Assembly (NCBI GenBank): GCA_937902525.1
Contig: CALEKV010000035.1
Span: 1 to 5,450, forward strand
Source: an uncultured Candidatus Saccharibacteria bacterium
Lineage (GTDB): Bacteria > Patescibacteriota > Saccharimonadia > Saccharimonadales > Saccharimonadaceae
Length of the DNA stretch: 5,450 nt
Direction of reading: 5' to 3'
The position numbers and the translations under genes are program-made. The notes under the pieces are model-generated. The model was not told where the DNA came from and did no database searches. It saw nothing but the letters and a program-made list of their open reading frames with translations. Each line of letters opens with the position of its first letter. Positions within the stretch are counted from its first letter, which is position 1. Below are positions 4,890 to 5,450 of the stretch, piece by piece.

Positions 4890-5156
4890 CTACTTACGTA
4901 AGCCGAGTTTGTCGAGCAATGCTTTGTACGCGTTGAAATCGGTCGCTTCGAGGTATTTGAGGAGCTTTTTACGCTTGCCTACCATCTGAATCAGCCCACG
5001 GCGCGCCATGTGGTCGTGCTTGTTGAGCTTTAGGTGTTCAGTCACCTCTTTGATACGAGCCGTCAAAACCGATACCTGAGCCTGTGGGCTCCCGACATCG
5101 TTTTTTGCAACCTGAGTCAAAGCAATTGCCTTAGCTTTGTTATCTTTTGTTATCAT
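4890..5156 (-). CDS. rpsO: 30S ribosomal protein S15
   Basis: S15 binds the central domain of 16S rRNA and nucleates assembly of the 30S platform. The 88 residues match the family's usual length of 88-89. Typical features are the early segment DVGSPQAQVSVLTARIKEVTEHL (20-42), the LNKHDHMARRGL segment (44-55) that contacts rRNA, and the ending MVGKRKKLLKYLEATDFNAYKALLDKLGLRK (58-88). It lies 43 nt after truB, the conserved order, but has its own promoter in that gap and a hairpin terminator after its stop. The promoter sits so close to the ATG that the mRNA would have almost no leader, which leaves no room for the S15-binding leader used for autoregulation in some bacteria, unless read-through from truB also occurs. 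Confidence 0.97.
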   Translation of the reverse strand: MITKDNKAKAIALTQVAKNDVGSPQAQVSVLTARIKEVTEHLKLNKHDHMARRGLIQMVGKRKKLLKYLEATDFNAYKALLDKLGLRK

Positions 5157-5164
5157 AGTGCCTA

Positions 5165-5193
5165 ATTATAACAGAGATGTATTGCAGTTGCAA
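5165..5193 (-). promoter_or_regulatory. Promoter of rpsO, nearly leaderless
   Basis: The minus strand has TTGCAA (5193-5188, four of six consensus bases), 17 bp, and a perfect TATAAT (5170-5165) preceded by TGT, an extended -10. Only 8 nt separate TATAAT from the ATG at 5156, so the transcript should have a leader of 0-3 nt. No Shine-Dalgarno is visible (TTAGGCACT precedes ATG). Confidence 0.75.
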
Positions 5194-5199
5194 GTCTGT

Positions 5200-5450
5200 T
5201 CACTGCACCCCAAAGTCCTCCAAAGTTTTGGCGCCGGCCACATCCCAATCAGCAATTTTTGTGCGTCTAAGCTGCGTACAGTAGGCGCCCGTACCAAGCA
5301 CCGCGCCAATATCCGCAGCTAGGCTACGGATATACGTGCCACTGCTGACGTGCGTGCGGATTTGAAGATAGGGCCACGTGTAATCAAGGAGTTCCAGCGA
5401 ATAAACAGTCACCTGCCTGCTTGGCATTTCAATGTCATGCCCTTTGCGTG
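5200..5450 (-). CDS. truB: tRNA pseudouridine(55) synthase TruB, C-terminal 82 residues, 5' part outside the window
   Basis: TruB converts U55 in the T-loop of tRNAs to pseudouridine. The frame is open to the window edge, where it reads RKGHDIEMPSRQVTVYSLEL, the family's conserved segment before the last strands; the Met at 5427 is therefore internal and not the start. Further on it has RTHVSSGTYIRSLAADIG, the conserved TruB/PUS motif, and LGTGAYCTQLRRTKIADWDV, matching the family's LxxGA...LRRTxIG pattern. The catalytic Asp lies in the missing N-terminal part. The protein ends only about 12 residues after the catalytic fold (AGAKTLEDFGVQ), so it appears to lack the C-terminal PUA-like extension of longer TruB proteins. 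The stop codon is TGA, which argues against UGA recoding. Confidence 0.95.
   Translation of the reverse strand, partial: RKGHDIEMPSRQVTVYSLELLDYTWPYLQIRTHVSSGTYIRSLAADIGAVLGTGAYCTQLRRTKIADWDVAGAKTLEDFGVQ

Noticed and set aside
5200..5427. Met at 5427 as the start of a 75-residue gene
   Set aside because: The frame continues upstream to the window edge with conserved TruB residues, so this is an internal Met.
1..5450. UGA recoded as glycine, as in Gracilibacteria/SR1
   Set aside because: truB and the CHAP gene end at TGA exactly where their families end, and no in-frame TGA is needed within any gene.
1..5450. CRISPR array, transposase, integrase or phage genes explaining the inserted block
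   Set aside because: No spaced direct repeats, terminal inverted repeats or recombinase motifs were seen in the sequence or its translations.

Overview
The window looks like the end of a metagenomic or single-cell contig from a bacterium of the Candidate Phyla Radiation, most plausibly Candidatus Saccharibacteria (TM7). That placement is an inference from protein character, small compact genes, near-leaderless promoters and mid-40s to low-50s GC; I could not run a search. The standard code fits, because truB and the CHAP gene end in TGA. Bases 1-50 are not biological: they are the tail of the Illumina P7 primer, an 8-base index and the Read-2 adapter. Genomic sequence begins at base 51, which also creates a false end for pnp.

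All seven genes lie on the minus strand. In transcription order (right to left) they are: the 3' end of truB (tRNA pseudouridine-55 synthase); rpsO (ribosomal protein S15); a membrane-anchored CHAP-domain amidase; a RimJ/RimL-like GNAT acetyltransferase; an unrecognised acidic 458-residue protein; a cytosolic protein with the two GxxH motifs of the TIKI/TraB superfamily; and the 5' part of pnp (polynucleotide phosphorylase). The longer plus-strand open frames are shadows.

truB-rpsO-pnp is a classic bacterial neighbourhood. Here four unrelated genes sit between rpsO and pnp, and each has its own promoter or operator-like signal, so this is a split locus with inserted accessory genes rather than one operon. 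rpsO and the CHAP gene have -10 boxes 8 and 6 nt before their ATG, implying leaderless or nearly leaderless mRNAs. GNAT and pnp have good Shine-Dalgarno sequences. The 458-residue and TIKI-like genes have matching strong promoters (exact TTGACA, 17-bp spacer, shared TAGTAAA element) and A-rich leaders without a Shine-Dalgarno, which suggests the two are co-regulated.

The most interesting regulatory region is the roughly 110-nt pnp leader. It contains a 12-bp hairpin with G-U pairs, possible only in the pnp-sense RNA, ending 5 nt before the Shine-Dalgarno. This resembles in layout the RNase III/PNPase autoregulatory leader known from enterobacteria. The most interesting proteins are the TIKI-like protein, which has no signal peptide, and the 458-residue protein, which carries an HELSH (HExxH) sequence.
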